Assembly (NCBI RefSeq): GCF_009192735.1
Contig: NZ_VTFU01000001.1
Span: 434,001-498,000 of the forward strand
Source: Arthrobacter gandavensis
Lineage (GTDB): Bacteria; Actinomycetota; Actinomycetes; Actinomycetales; Micrococcaceae
Direction: 5' to 3'
DNA: 64,000 nt
The notes under the pieces were generated by a model that was given only the letters and a program-made list of their open reading frames with translations, made no database searches and had not been told where the DNA came from. Position numbers and translations under genes: made by a program. Within the stretch, counting starts at the first letter, position 1. Each line of letters starts with the position of its first letter. This document shows positions 32,861 to 42,374 of this stretch, piece after piece.

Positions 32861-33792
32861 GCGTTTGCCCCTTCCTGGGACAGGCATGCTGCCAGACCCT
32901 TCGTCAGTACTTCCCCGTATACTTCATCCGGATCCAGCCGGCGCAGTTCCTCAGCCAGGCAGTCGCGCAGATTGCGGCGCGGCAGTGAGATCTGCTGTTC
33001 CGGCTGGCCGGGCTGGCTCAGGTGCGCCGTGATCTGGTCTGGACGCAGCAGTTCCACGTTACCGGCGGCCCGCTCGAAAACCACCTGATGGATACCCGTT
33101 CCCGGTTCTCCCTCAATGATTTTCACGGGCACCTTCAGGGCGTGCTTCAGCCAGGCCGCAAGCAGGAAGGTGCTCGCGGAGTCGGACGCTCCGGCCACAG
33201 TGACTGCCTCGACGGGTTCGGACCCCGCGCCGTCCAGCACCGCGGCGAGCTGGATCCGCCAGTTGGTGAGCCGGGTCCAGCTCAGGTCGGTGTCGCCGTC
33301 GGCGTAGTCCTCGCCCAGGGCAAGCAGCGCTTTCTTGGGGTCCGCCTCGGTGGCGGCGTCGGTGATCCGGCGGTGCGCGATGCAGCCCAGCGGCGTCTGG
33401 GAAGGGTTCTCCGGGACGCCGTGGGGCCACCACACGACTATCGGGGCGTCCGGCAGGAGCAGGGCGGACACCAGCGAGACGCTTTCCCCGGCAAGCTCTC
33501 CGTAGCCGGAGAGGACAATCACCTCGGAGGCTCCGGCGTCGCCGCCCACGCGGATCTCGGCGTCGAGTCGGGTCTCCTCGTCATGCGAGCCTTCGGCCAG
33601 GACAATAATCCGGCAGGGGTGCTCCCGGCTGGCTTCGTTTGCGGCCGCTATGGCCTCCTCGATGAAGTCGGGCTGGGTGTCGACCACGAGGGTCAGCACG
33701 CGTCCAAGGGTCACCACCCCGCCGCGTTCGCGCATGGCGACTATTTCCTTGGATACCTTGGACGTTGTTGTGTCCGGGAGTTCTACGATCAC
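32857..33792 (-). CDS. opcA: Glucose-6-phosphate dehydrogenase assembly protein OpcA
   Basis: The 311-residue protein needed for activity or assembly of glucose-6-phosphate dehydrogenase is found in cyanobacteria and actinobacteria beside zwf. Conserved-looking segments include GRVLTLVV, DAPIVVWWPHGVPENPS near residue 115, and DLSWTRLTNWR near 168. No catalytic motif is expected. GTG 33792 overlaps the zwf stop (GTGA), and its own stop overlaps pgl, so zwf-opcA-pgl are tightly coupled. Confidence 0.95.
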   Translation of the reverse strand: MIVELPDTTTSKVSKEIVAMRERGGVVTLGRVLTLVVDTQPDFIEEAIAAANEASREHPCRIIVLAEGSHDEETRLDAEIRVGGDAGASEVIVLSGYGELAGESVSLVSALLLPDAPIVVWWPHGVPENPSQTPLGCIAHRRITDAATEADPKKALLALGEDYADGDTDLSWTRLTNWRIQLAAVLDGAGSEPVEAVTVAGASDSASTFLLAAWLKHALKVPVKIIEGEPGTGIHQVVFERAAGNVELLRPDQITAHLSQPGQPEQQISLPRRNLRDCLAEELRRLDPDEVYGEVLTKGLAACLSQEGANA

Positions 33793-35333
33793 GGCCTTCT
33801 CCAGGTCCTTCCGTCTTGGGCGAGCAGTTCATCAGCGGAGTCCGGGCCCCAGCTTCCCGGGGCGTACGGTTCCGGCTGGGTGTCCAGCGAAGCCCAGTAC
33901 TCTTCGAACGGATCCACAATCTTCCAGGACAGCTCCACTTCCTGGTGCCGCGGGAACAGCGGCGGCTCGCCCAGAAGGACGTCGAGGATGAGCCGTTCGT
34001 ACGCTTCCGGGCTGGATTCCGTAAAGGAGTGGCCGTAGCCAAAGTCCATGGATACATCCCGGACCTCCATCTGCGTGCCCGGCACCTTGGACCCGAAACG
34101 GATGGTGGCTCCTTCGTCCGGCTGGACCCGGATGACCACGGCATTCTGGCCGAAATCGTGGTCATTGTGGTCCCGGAACAGCAGGTTGGGAGCGCGCTTG
34201 AAAACGACGGCGATTTCGGTGACGCGGCGGCCCAGCCGCTTGCCGGCACGAAGATAGAACGGCACTCCGGCCCAGCGGCGGGTGTTGATGTCGAGGCGGA
34301 CGGCGGCAAACGTTTCAGTGGTGGAGTCCGGGTTGAAGCCCTCCTCCTCCAGGAAACCGGTGACCTTTTCCCCGCCCTGCCAGCCGCCGGTGTATTGTCC
34401 GCGCGCCGAGTGCTTGGACAGGTCCGCCGGAAGCCGGACGGCGGCGAGGACCTTTTCCTTCTCGGCACGCAGATGATCGGCGTCGAAGGAAATGGGCTCC
34501 TCCATGGCCGTCAGCGCCAGCAGCTGCAGCAGGTGGTTCTGGATGACGTCGCGGGCCGCGCCAACGCCGTCGTAATACCCCGCCCGGCCGCCGATGCCAA
34601 TGTCCTCGGCCATGGTGATCTGGACGTGGTCCACGAAGTTGGCGTTCCAGATGGGTTCGAACATCTGGTTGGCGAAGCGCAGGGCCAGGATGTTCTGGAC
34701 CGTTTCCTTGCCGAGGTAATGGTCAATGCGGAACACCGAATCAGCCGGGAAGACGGACTCCACGACGTTGTTGAGTTCACGCGCGGACTGCAGGTCGTGG
34801 CCGAAGGGCTTCTCGATGACGACGCGGCGCCACTTGCCTTCGGATGTCTCGGCCAGGCCGTGGCTGGACAGCTGCTGGCAGACCTGCTCGAACGACTTCG
34901 GCGGCACCGACAGGTAGAAGGCATGGTTTCCGCGGGTGCCGCGCTCGGCGTCGAGGGATTCGAGCGTCTCCTTGAGCTGGCCAAAGGCTTCGTCGCTGTC
35001 GAAGCCGCCCTCGACAAACCGGATGCCCTCGGCAAGCTGCTTCCAGACGTTCTCGTCAAAGTCAGTGCGGGCGTGAGCCTGGACGGATTCCTTCACCTGG
35101 GCGGCGAAGTCCTCGTTGCTCCAGGGCCGCCGGCCAAAACCAACGAGCGAGAAGCTGGGTGGCAGCAGCCCGCGGTTGGCCAGGTCGTAGACGGCCGGGA
35201 TGAGCTTCTTCCGGGCCAGGTCTCCGGTGACACCGAAAATGACCAGTGACGACGGTCCGGCGATTCGGCTGAGCCGGCGGTCGCGGGGATCGCGCAGCGG
35301 GTTGGTGGATCCGTGCTTGTCCTCTGCCGCCAT
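33789..35333 (-). CDS. zwf: Glucose-6-phosphate 1-dehydrogenase
   Basis: This 514-residue enzyme makes the first NADPH of the pentose-phosphate pathway. The nucleotide-binding loop LVIFGVTGDLARKKLIPAVYDL is near residue 30 and the active-site signature RIDHYLGKE near 200. Standard length and a complete C-terminal beta-sandwich (ERLILDVLLGEPPLFPRHQEVELSW) are present. Translation starts at ATG 35333, immediately after the pgi stop with no spacer, and ends overlapping opcA. Confidence 0.97.
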   Translation of the reverse strand: MAAEDKHGSTNPLRDPRDRRLSRIAGPSSLVIFGVTGDLARKKLIPAVYDLANRGLLPPSFSLVGFGRRPWSNEDFAAQVKESVQAHARTDFDENVWKQLAEGIRFVEGGFDSDEAFGQLKETLESLDAERGTRGNHAFYLSVPPKSFEQVCQQLSSHGLAETSEGKWRRVVIEKPFGHDLQSARELNNVVESVFPADSVFRIDHYLGKETVQNILALRFANQMFEPIWNANFVDHVQITMAEDIGIGGRAGYYDGVGAARDVIQNHLLQLLALTAMEEPISFDADHLRAEKEKVLAAVRLPADLSKHSARGQYTGGWQGGEKVTGFLEEEGFNPDSTTETFAAVRLDINTRRWAGVPFYLRAGKRLGRRVTEIAVVFKRAPNLLFRDHNDHDFGQNAVVIRVQPDEGATIRFGSKVPGTQMEVRDVSMDFGYGHSFTESSPEAYERLILDVLLGEPPLFPRHQEVELSWKIVDPFEEYWASLDTQPEPYAPGSWGPDSADELLAQDGRTWRRP

Positions 35334-36962
35334 TTAGTGGCCGCCGTCTTCGGTAGCCAGGGAACGGACGGCGTCCTCCAGTTCACGGACACCCTGTTCA
35401 CGGTTGAGCAGGTTCAGGCGCAGCACCGGCCGGCCCTGGTCCGCCAGCACGGATGCGTCACCGGCGGCCTGGGCGTTGATCAGTTCACCAAAGGTGAAGG
35501 GCCGGCCCGGAACGGGAAGGTCCTCCTGCGGTGCTCCCGTGATCTGCAGGTAAACGCCCTGTGCGGGCCCGCCCTTGTGGAACTGGCCGGTGGAGTGCAG
35601 GAAGCGGGGACCCCAGCCGAAAGTCACCGGGCGTCCGGTCGCCGCTGCGAGTTCGGGGCGGATTCCGGCGAGTTCAGCCTGGCCGAACCGGTCCAGGTAC
35701 GCGTGGATGCTCAGGTAGCCGTCGGCGCCGAGCTGGGACGTCAGGGCCTTGAGCGCCTCGGGGAGCGTTTGCGCGCCGCCGAGCAGGTCAGACGGGCCGC
35801 GGACCTCAACGGCCCCGTCGGTGAAGGCGGGCTCGGTGGGTTCCGGCCGGGAATCCAGCATGCCGCGGGCCGCCACCTTGGCGGCCTCGACGTCGGGCTG
35901 GTCAAAGGGATTGATGGCGAGGAGCCGGCCGGCGACTGCAGTGGCCACCTCCCACAGCATCATGGAGCCGCCGAGGGTTCCGGCCACAACGGCCTGGTCT
36001 CCCTCGGGTGCGGCGTCGGAGTCCACAGCCACCAGGCGCACGGTCAGCACGTCGGCGGCCCCCGAAGTGATCTCCGGTGCGCCGGGTTCGACGACGACGG
36101 GCAGCAGCCCGGTGCCGAGCTTGCCGGTGGACTCGGCGATGAGCTGCTCGGCCCAGTCGGGGAAGCCAACCAGGCCGGAGCCCTCATCAACAATGACCAC
36201 CTTGTTGCGCAGCGGGTCGGTGCCGCCGAGGGCGGCTCCTAGCTGCAGCCCAATGTTGTCACCGTCGTTGTCGCTGAGGATTTCAAGTGCGTCTTCGGCG
36301 TCGTCCAGGAGCGCTTCGATGTCGGCGCCGGCGAGGCCCGAAGGGACCAGGCCGAAGGCGGTCAGCGCGGAATAGCGGCCGCCAACGTTCGGGTCGGCGT
36401 TAAAGACGGCGCGGTAGCCGGCGTCGCGGGCGGCGCCGTCCAGGGGGGAGCCGGGGTCGGTGACCACCACGATGCGGGATTTGGCATCGATCCCGGCGTC
36501 GGTGAAGGCCTGCTCAAAGGTGCGGCGCTGAGAGTCGGTTTCCACCGTGGAGCCGGACTTGGAGGAGACCACGATGACGGTCTCCTCCAGCCGGTTCCGC
36601 AGGGCGGCCCGGACGGCATCCGGGTCGGTGGAGTCCAGCACGGTCAGATCAACACCGGCGGTGCGGGTAATGACCTCGGGGGCAAGGGAAGAACCGCCCA
36701 TGCCGGCGAGGACCACGCGGGTCACTCCCTCGGCGGCCAGTTCTTCCCGGAGCCCGAGAATCTGTCCAACGAGCGGCCGGGATTGCGCTGAAGGATTCAA
36801 CCATCCGAGGCGGATGGAAGCTTCCGCTTCGGCGTCGGGACCCCACAAGGTGGGATCCTGGGCGAGGAGGCGGGCGGGGACGTCGTCACGAACCAGTGCA
36901 GGGACGTTCTTTTCGACGGCGGCCAGCGCAGCTCCGGCTGCTTCGAAGGACAGTGTGGTCAT
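35334..36962 (-). CDS. pgi: Glucose-6-phosphate isomerase
   Basis: The 542-residue SIS-fold enzyme interconverts glucose 6-phosphate and fructose 6-phosphate. The first SIS domain carries VLAGMGGSSLAPEVI near residue 85 and VVSSKSGSTVETDS near 135. NVGGRYSALTAFGLVPSGLAG near 190 is the family sugar-binding stretch. It belongs to the divergent branch seen within pentose-phosphate operons of Micrococcales, not the E. coli-like Pgi. It lies between tal (5 bases away) and zwf (0 bases). Confidence 0.93.
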   Translation of the reverse strand: MTTLSFEAAGAALAAVEKNVPALVRDDVPARLLAQDPTLWGPDAEAEASIRLGWLNPSAQSRPLVGQILGLREELAAEGVTRVVLAGMGGSSLAPEVITRTAGVDLTVLDSTDPDAVRAALRNRLEETVIVVSSKSGSTVETDSQRRTFEQAFTDAGIDAKSRIVVVTDPGSPLDGAARDAGYRAVFNADPNVGGRYSALTAFGLVPSGLAGADIEALLDDAEDALEILSDNDGDNIGLQLGAALGGTDPLRNKVVIVDEGSGLVGFPDWAEQLIAESTGKLGTGLLPVVVEPGAPEITSGAADVLTVRLVAVDSDAAPEGDQAVVAGTLGGSMMLWEVATAVAGRLLAINPFDQPDVEAAKVAARGMLDSRPEPTEPAFTDGAVEVRGPSDLLGGAQTLPEALKALTSQLGADGYLSIHAYLDRFGQAELAGIRPELAAATGRPVTFGWGPRFLHSTGQFHKGGPAQGVYLQITGAPQEDLPVPGRPFTFGELINAQAAGDASVLADQGRPVLRLNLLNREQGVRELEDAVRSLATEDGGH

Positions 36963-36967
36963 TTTTC

Positions 36968-38083
36968 CTATGCCTCTTTTGCGTTGTCCAGTGCGGTCTT
37001 CACGGTCTCCAGGAGCTCTCCCCAGCTGACCACGAACTTGTCCAAACCTTCGGTTTCCAGCTGCTCCACAACGTCGGAGTAGGAAACACCCAGGGCGTCC
37101 AGCTGATCCAGGATTTCACCGGAGGCGGCGTAGGTTCCGCTGACGGTGTCTCCGGTCACCTCCCCATGATCGGCCGTGGCGTCCAGCGTCTTTTCCGGCA
37201 TCGTGTTGACGGTGTGCGGAGCAACCAGCCCGGTCACGTACAGGGTGTCCGGCAGGGCCGGGTCCTTGACGCCGGTGGAAGCCCACAGCGGGCGCTGGGC
37301 GTTGGCGCCGGCGGCCGCCAGCACCTGCCAGCGCTCGGTGGCGAACTGCTCCTCGAAGACCTGGTAGGCCAGGCGGGCGTTGGCCAGGCCGGCCTTGCCC
37401 TTGAGTGCCTTGGCCTCGTCGGTTCCGATGCCGTCCAGGCGCTTGTCGATCTCGGCGTCCACGCGGGACACGAAGAACGAGGCGACGGAGTGGATCTTGG
37501 ACAGGTCGTGGCCGTTTTCCTTCGCCTGTTCAATGCCCACCATGTAGGCGTTGATGACCTCGCGGTAGCGCTCCAGCGAGAAGATCAGGGTGACATTGAC
37601 ACTGATTCCCGCGGCCAGCGTGGCGGAGATGGCCGGCAGGCCCTCCTTGGTGGCGGGAATCTTGATCAGCACGTTGTAGCGGCCAACCTTGTCGAACAGT
37701 TCGCGGGCTTCCTTGATGGTGCCCTCGGTGTCGCGGGACAGCCGGGGATCAACCTCGATGGAAACGCGGCCGTCCACACCGTTGGTGGCCTCGGCCACCG
37801 GTGCGAAAACGTCGCAGGCCTGGATGACGTCGTCAGTGGTGATCTCGAAGACTGCCTTGTCGACATCGGCGCCCGAGCGGGCCAGCTGCTGCACCTGTGC
37901 GGCGTAGGATTCGCCGTTGGCCAGGGCTGCGGCAAAGATGCTCGGGTTCGTGGTGACGCCAACCACGTTCTTGTTGTCAATGAGGTCCTTGAGGGAACCC
38001 GAGACGATGCGTTCGCGGGACAGGTCGTCCAGCCAGATGGACACGCCGGCTTCGGAAAGCTGCGCGGTAGGGGTGGAAGTCAT
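36968..38083 (-). CDS. tal: Transaldolase
   Basis: The 371-residue class I aldolase-type TIM barrel transfers a dihydroxyacetone unit between sugar phosphates. The Schiff-base Lys is in [17 protein letters not shown] near residue 135, with GVTTNPSIF near 40 and [19 protein letters not shown] near 200. The length matches the longer TalB-like actinobacterial form. It starts at ATG 38083 with AAGGAGAT eight bases upstream. It lies between tkt and pgi in a single operon. Confidence 0.95.
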   Translation of the reverse strand: MTSTPTAQLSEAGVSIWLDDLSRERIVSGSLKDLIDNKNVVGVTTNPSIFAAALANGESYAAQVQQLARSGADVDKAVFEITTDDVIQACDVFAPVAEATNGVDGRVSIEVDPRLSRDTEGTIKEARELFDKVGRYNVLIKIPATKEGLPAISATLAAGISVNVTLIFSLERYREVINAYMVGIEQAKENGHDLSKIHSVASFFVSRVDAEIDKRLDGIGTDEAKALKGKAGLANARLAYQVFEEQFATERWQVLAAAGANAQRPLWASTGVKDPALPDTLYVTGLVAPHTVNTMPEKTLDATADHGEVTGDTVSGTYAASGEILDQLDALGVSYSDVVEQLETEGLDKFVVSWGELLETVKTALDNAKEA

Positions 38084-38106
38084 GAATTATCTCCTTGTTG
38101 CTGGAA

Positions 38107-40296
38107 TTACTTCTGGTCGCCGGTTTCGGTGGACTCTTCACCCGAGGGAGCGGCGGTGGTGCCGGCCGGCGGGGTGTCCGTACCGTGTGTGGCAGCGAGG
38201 GAATCCCGGGCTGCCTCGGCCACGGCCTCGGCGGTGATGCCAAATTCGCGGTACAGGGTCTTGTAGTCGGCGGAGGCGCCGAAGTGCTCGAGGGACACGC
38301 TGCGGCCGGCGTCGCCAACCAGCTCGCGCCAGCCCTGGGCAATTCCCGCTTCAACCGAGACGCGGGCCTTGATGTCCTTCGGCAGGACGGCTTCGCGGTA
38401 CTGGGCGTCCTGCTTGTTGAACCACTCGATGCTGGGCATCGAGACCACGCGGGCGGCAATTCCCTCGGCAGCCAGGGCTTCGCGGGCCTCAACGGCCAGC
38501 TGGACCTCGGACCCGGTTCCGATGAGAATGACGTCGGGGGTCACCACGGCGCCGTCGCGGACCGCTTCGGCCAGCACGTAGCCGCCGCGGGAAACGCCGT
38601 CGGCGGAGGCGAAGGATTCGGCCGTGGCTGCGCCGTCGCCGCGTTCGTACGTGGGAATGTTCTGGCGGGTCAGGACAATCCCGGCCGGGTTCTCAGTGTT
38701 TTCGAGGATGGTCTTCCAGGCCACGGCCACTTCGTTGGCGTCGCCGGGACGGACAACGTCCAGTCCCGGAATGGCGCGCAGCGAAGCGAGCTGTTCCACC
38801 GGCTGGTGGGTGGGGCCGTCTTCGCCCAGGCCGATGGAGTCATGCGTCCAGACGTAAATGGACGGAACACCCATCAGGGCGCCAAGGCGGATGGCGGGGC
38901 GCTGGTAGTCGCTGAAGATCAGGAACGTACCGGAGAACGCGCGGGTGCCGCTGTGCATGGTGATGCCGTTGACGATGGCCGCGGCGGCGTGTTCACGGAT
39001 GCCGAAGTGCAGCACCCGGCCGTACGGGCCGCCGGACCACGCGCTGGTCTGCCGGGAAGCGGGGATGAACGACGGCGAGCCCTCGATGGTGGTGTTGTTG
39101 GACTCGGCCAGGTCGGCGGAACCGCCCCACAGCTCGGGAAGTACCGGGCCAATGGCGGAGAGGACTTTGCCGGATGCGGCGCGGGTGGACATGTCCTTGC
39201 CGGAGTCGAACTCGGGCAGGCTCTTTTCCCATCCGGACGGGAGGGTGCCGTTGCTGATGCGCTCGAGAAGGGCCGCGCCCTCGGGGTTCGAAGCCTTCCA
39301 CGCCTCGAAGCGCTCATCCCACTCGCGGTGCGCCTCGGAGCCGCGGGACACCACCTGGCGTGCGTGCTCCAGGACGGCGCTGTCCACGTCGAAGGACTTC
39401 TCCGGGTCAAAGCCCAGAGCTTCCTTCAGTGCGGCAACTTCGTCCTTGCCCAGGGCGGAGCCGTGGATCTTGCCGGTGTTCTGCTTGTTCGGCGCCGGGT
39501 ACCCGATGATGGTGCGCAGCGAGATGATGGACGGCTTCGACGTCTCAGCCTTGGCGGCCAGCAGGGCGTTGTAGAGCTCCGCAACGTCTTCGACATATTC
39601 GCCGGTCTTGGTCCAGTCCACGCGCTGGGTGTGCCAGCCGTAGGCCTCGTAGCGCTTGAGGACATCTTCGGTGAAGGAGATGTCGGTGTCGTCTTCGATG
39701 GAAATGTGGTTCTCGTCGTAAATGACGACAAGGTTGCCCAGTTCCTGGTGGCCGGCCAGCGACGAGGCCTCGGACGTGACGCCCTCCTGCATGTCGCCGT
39801 CGGACGCAATCACCCAGATGGTGTGGTCGAACGGGCTCTCGCCCTGCGGCGTGTCGGCGTCGAGCAGGCCGCGGAGGCGGCGCTGGGCGAAGGCGAAGCC
39901 CACGGAGGAGGCAAGGCCCTGGCCGAGCGGTCCGGTGGTGATTTCGACGCCGGCGGTGTGGCGGTACTCGGGGTGGCCCGGAGTCTTGGAGCCCCAGGTG
40001 CGCAGCGCCTCGAGGTCACCGACCTCCAGTCCGTAACCGGACAGGAAGAGCTGGATGTAGAGCGTCAACGATGTGTGCCCGGGGGAGAGGATGAAGCGGT
40101 CCCGGCCGGTCCACTGGGGATCCGACGGATCGTGGCGCATCAGCTTCTGGAACAGCAGGTAGGCTGCCGGCGCCAGGCTCATGGCAGTTCCCGGGTGTCC
40201 GTTGCCGACCTTCTCGACGGCATCGGCGGCCAGCACGCGGGCAGTGTCCACGGCCTTCCGGTCCAGGTCTGTCCAGGTCAGTTCTTGCTCTTCCAT
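38107..40296 (-). CDS. tkt: Transketolase
   Basis: The 729-residue thiamine-diphosphate enzyme has GNGHPGTAMSLAP near residue 32, the cofactor motif ASDGDMQEGVTSEASSLAG near 165, the second-domain GPTHQPVEQLASLRAIPG and a C-terminal domain with GVSRGGYVLAEA. It transfers two-carbon units in the non-oxidative pentose-phosphate pathway. A Thr/Pro/Glu-rich tail of about 30 residues after AAEAARDSLAA is an unusual, probably disordered extension. I chose ATG 40296; the in-frame extension to 40509 looks non-coding. It is the first gene of the operon. Confidence 0.96.
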   Translation of the reverse strand: MEEQELTWTDLDRKAVDTARVLAADAVEKVGNGHPGTAMSLAPAAYLLFQKLMRHDPSDPQWTGRDRFILSPGHTSLTLYIQLFLSGYGLEVGDLEALRTWGSKTPGHPEYRHTAGVEITTGPLGQGLASSVGFAFAQRRLRGLLDADTPQGESPFDHTIWVIASDGDMQEGVTSEASSLAGHQELGNLVVIYDENHISIEDDTDISFTEDVLKRYEAYGWHTQRVDWTKTGEYVEDVAELYNALLAAKAETSKPSIISLRTIIGYPAPNKQNTGKIHGSALGKDEVAALKEALGFDPEKSFDVDSAVLEHARQVVSRGSEAHREWDERFEAWKASNPEGAALLERISNGTLPSGWEKSLPEFDSGKDMSTRAASGKVLSAIGPVLPELWGGSADLAESNNTTIEGSPSFIPASRQTSAWSGGPYGRVLHFGIREHAAAAIVNGITMHSGTRAFSGTFLIFSDYQRPAIRLGALMGVPSIYVWTHDSIGLGEDGPTHQPVEQLASLRAIPGLDVVRPGDANEVAVAWKTILENTENPAGIVLTRQNIPTYERGDGAATAESFASADGVSRGGYVLAEAVRDGAVVTPDVILIGTGSEVQLAVEAREALAAEGIAARVVSMPSIEWFNKQDAQYREAVLPKDIKARVSVEAGIAQGWRELVGDAGRSVSLEHFGASADYKTLYREFGITAEAVAEAARDSLAATHGTDTPPAGTTAAPSGEESTETGDQK

Positions 40297-40699
40297 ATGT
40301 GGCACGTTTACCGGGCCCCTCTCTACTACGCATGACCGGCGCGTCAAACGCCGGAGACTCCTGAACACGCTGGTTTTTTCCAGTGCATCCGCTTCCTTAA
40401 CCACCACAACAGCCGGAGCGGAAGAATCCATACCGGAAGACGGCATGTTTCTGTGCAGCCCGGCGCTGTCCAGCGGCAATTTACCCGCCGCGGGAAAGGT
40501 CCGCTCCAACCTTATCCCGTAGGCGGGATCAATGGGCGTAACGTTTCCTTGACAGGGACAGCCGCGGCGGGAGGCCCTCTGCCGGGGAAGATGGGAGCTC
40601 CGCGCAGGCGCCGCGGTTCAGGGCTTCGTTTTCTACAGCCGATAGAGGCTATGATGATGGTGGACTTTTCCGGCCCAGATTGGATGATGTGATCGCCCC
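40297..40699. promoter_or_regulatory. Divergent tkt/ctaB promoter region
   Basis: No gene is seen in these 403 bases. For ctaB, TATGAT at 40650-40655 is a good -10 box and would leave a leader of about 38 bases. For tkt, TAAGGT on the minus strand (40514-40509), preceded by the extended GGGA, is the best -10, giving a leader of about 200 bases. A TTGACA at 40549 on the plus strand has no partner -10 at a normal distance. Confidence 0.45.
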
Positions 40700-41644
40700 G
40701 TGACAACGCAGCAAGCCCCCGCCGACCTTCCGGTGTTCACCGGCAAGATGACGGCAGGCCGTAAGCTCCGTGCTTATGTGGCTCTCACCAAGCCGCGGGT
40801 CATCGAACTGCTGCTGGTGACGACGCTGCCCACCATGATCTTCGCGGAGCGCGGACTGCCCGGCCTGTGGCTGGTCGTGGCCACTATGGTTGGCGGTGCC
40901 CTGGCAGCAGGCAGCGCCGGTGCGTTCAACTGCTACATCGACCGCGACATGGACAAGCTGATGAAGCGGACCAAGAACCGGCCGCTGGTCACCGGCGAGG
41001 TTTCCCCGCGGGAAGCGCTGGTCTTCGCCTGGATCCTGGGCATCGTCTCCATCGCCCTGCTCTGGTTCGGCGCCAATCCGCTGACCGGTCTGCTCGGCGT
41101 GGGCGCAATTCTCCTCTACGTGGTCTTCTACACCCTGATCCTCAAGCGCCGCACCACCCAGAACATTGTCTGGGGCGGCGCCGCGGGCTGCATGCCCGTT
41201 CTCATCGCCTGGGCCGCCGTGACAAACAGCGTGGAATGGCCGGCGTTCATCCTCTTCATGATCATCTTCCTGTGGACGCCGCCGCACTACTGGCCGCTGT
41301 CCATGAAGTACGGCGAGGATTACCGCAACGCTTCGGTGCCCATGCTCGGCGCGGTGGCCGGCGCCAAGCTGGTTTCGGTCCAGGTTGTCCTGTATGCCTA
41401 CGCCACCGTGGCCTGCTCGCTGCTGCTGGTTCCGGTCGGCGGCGCCGGCTGGGTCTACACCGTGGCCGCCCTCCTGAGCGGCGTTTGGTTCCTTGCTGAA
41501 ACCCACCGCCTGCACAGCCGCGCCCAGCACGAAAACCTCACCGACAAGACCGCCATGAAGGTCTTCCACGGCTCCATCAGCTACTTGACGATCCTGTTCC
41601 TGGCGCTGGCCATCGACCCGTTTGTGGGCGCCCCGCTGCTCTAG
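40700..41644 (+). CDS. ctaB: Protoheme IX farnesyltransferase (heme O synthase)
   Basis: The 314-residue UbiA-family membrane prenyltransferase has about nine spans. The signature [17 protein letters not shown] (residues 30-46) and the aspartate-rich [20 protein letters not shown] near 75-95 bind farnesyl diphosphate through Mg2+. It converts heme B to heme O for the aa3-type terminal oxidase. The start is GTG 40700. Its partner ctaA lies convergently 730 bases downstream. A terminator follows at 41711. Confidence 0.95.
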   Translation: MTTQQAPADLPVFTGKMTAGRKLRAYVALTKPRVIELLLVTTLPTMIFAERGLPGLWLVVATMVGGALAAGSAGAFNCYIDRDMDKLMKRTKNRPLVTGEVSPREALVFAWILGIVSIALLWFGANPLTGLLGVGAILLYVVFYTLILKRRTTQNIVWGGAAGCMPVLIAWAAVTNSVEWPAFILFMIIFLWTPPHYWPLSMKYGEDYRNASVPMLGAVAGAKLVSVQVVLYAYATVACSLLLVPVGGAGWVYTVAALLSGVWFLAETHRLHSRAQHENLTDKTAMKVFHGSISYLTILFLALAIDPFVGAPLL

Positions 41645-41710
41645 GACGCCGGGCTGGCTATGCGGCGGCTTTAGCGGCTGGCCGCAGGTCGCAGGCGCGG
41701 CGAGGCCCTG

Positions 41711-41739
41711 AAGGACCGGAGGAAACTCCGGTCCTTTTT
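41711..41739 (+). terminator. Rho-independent terminator of ctaB
   Basis: An 11-bp stem AAGGACCGGAG closes a GAAA tetraloop and is followed by CTTTTT. Confidence 0.88.
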
Positions 41740-41773
41740 GTGCGCGCTTTATGGGCGCGGCATCTCTGGCGGG

Positions 41774-41907
41774 ATCTTTCGTGCAGATGAGGGGCCTTGG
41801 GGAAATCCTTCGTGCAGATCGAGGGCTCAAAACGTCCAAAACAAGGGTTTTAGTCCCGTTATCTGCACGATAGATGTGGCGTGGTCCCGTTATCTGCACG
41901 ACAGATG
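41774..41907. repeat. Four-copy inverted repeat element, 31-bp phase
   Basis: TCGTGCAGAT occurs at 41779 and 41810, 31 bases apart. Its reverse complement lies in two 24-bp near-identical copies (41853-41876 and 41884-41907, one mismatch), again 31 bases apart. The unit is about 23 bp, of the form ATCTnTCGTGCAGAT followed by a G-rich end. Two copies face two inverted copies across a 25-base centre. It lies in the ctaB-ctaA gap, downstream of a terminator and outside any gene. It is probably an interspersed intergenic repeat or a protein-binding array. Confidence 0.7.
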
Positions 41908-42062
41908 CAGAGCATGCCATGGATCAGGGACATAATGACCTTCGCCGCCGCGGCTGGAACTGTGCGCAGACGGCATCCGACCAGATGCGCGGCCCGCACC
42001 GGCCGCCCCACCCTGTTGTCGGCTTCCTGTTCGGCTGGGGCCGCTCGAACCAAGCAGTGCGG

Positions 42063-42168
42063 TTCTGCTGCCGCTTTGGGACATCCCTGCCATTTTGGGT
42101 TTCTGCTGCCACTGCGCCCTGGCAGCAGAAACCCAAAACGGCGGCAGAATCCCCAAACGGCAGCAGAA
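42063..42168. repeat. Palindromic array of 19-bp repeat units
   Basis: Three head-to-tail 19-bp units (42063, 42082, 42101) of the form TTCTGCTGCCGnTTTGGGA meet two and a half inverted units (42120-42168). The central part is a perfect 19-bp inverted repeat, TTTTGGGTTTCTGCTGCCA (42093-42111) against 42120-42138, around an 8-base loop CTGCGCCC. The outer units pair as well, so the whole 106 bases can fold into one long hairpin. No reading frame is credible here. With the neighbouring 31-bp element it fills most of the ctaB-ctaA gap. Confidence 0.75.
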
Positions 42169-42287
42169 GTGTTGCGGGCGCCGACGTGAACACGGCGTAT
42201 CCGGGCCGACGGAGAGTCCGCCGTGGCCGGCACCCAGCTGCGCCCACAGTCCGCTATGTCTGGCAGCTCCAGCGACCCAGGAAAAGC

Positions 42288-42321
42288 CATGGGCCGGACT
42301 CCCGAAGGAATCCGGCCCACG
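42288..42321 (-). terminator. Possible terminator of ctaA
   Basis: The stem GGGCCGGA/TCCGGCCC lies 54 bases beyond the ctaA stop, read on the minus strand. The T-run after it is poor (GGCTTTTCC), so it is a weak candidate. No gene is seen between the 19-bp array and this hairpin. Confidence 0.5.
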
Positions 42322-42374
42322 GCCAGTGGCTTGCAGCCCTGAAGTAGCTCTCAGCCCTCAACGGGGGCGGCAGC

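Noticed and set aside
38095-40335. Long plus-strand open frame opposite tkt
   Set aside because: It is an antisense shadow of transketolase with low-complexity Gly/Val-rich composition and no motif.
40297-40509. N-terminal extension of transketolase
   Set aside because: The frame is open, but the 71 codons lack transketolase similarity and include the likely promoter region.
41853-41907. Two near-identical 24-bp repeats as a CRISPR array
   Set aside because: Only two copies are separated by 7 bases, with inverted copies nearby and no cas genes.
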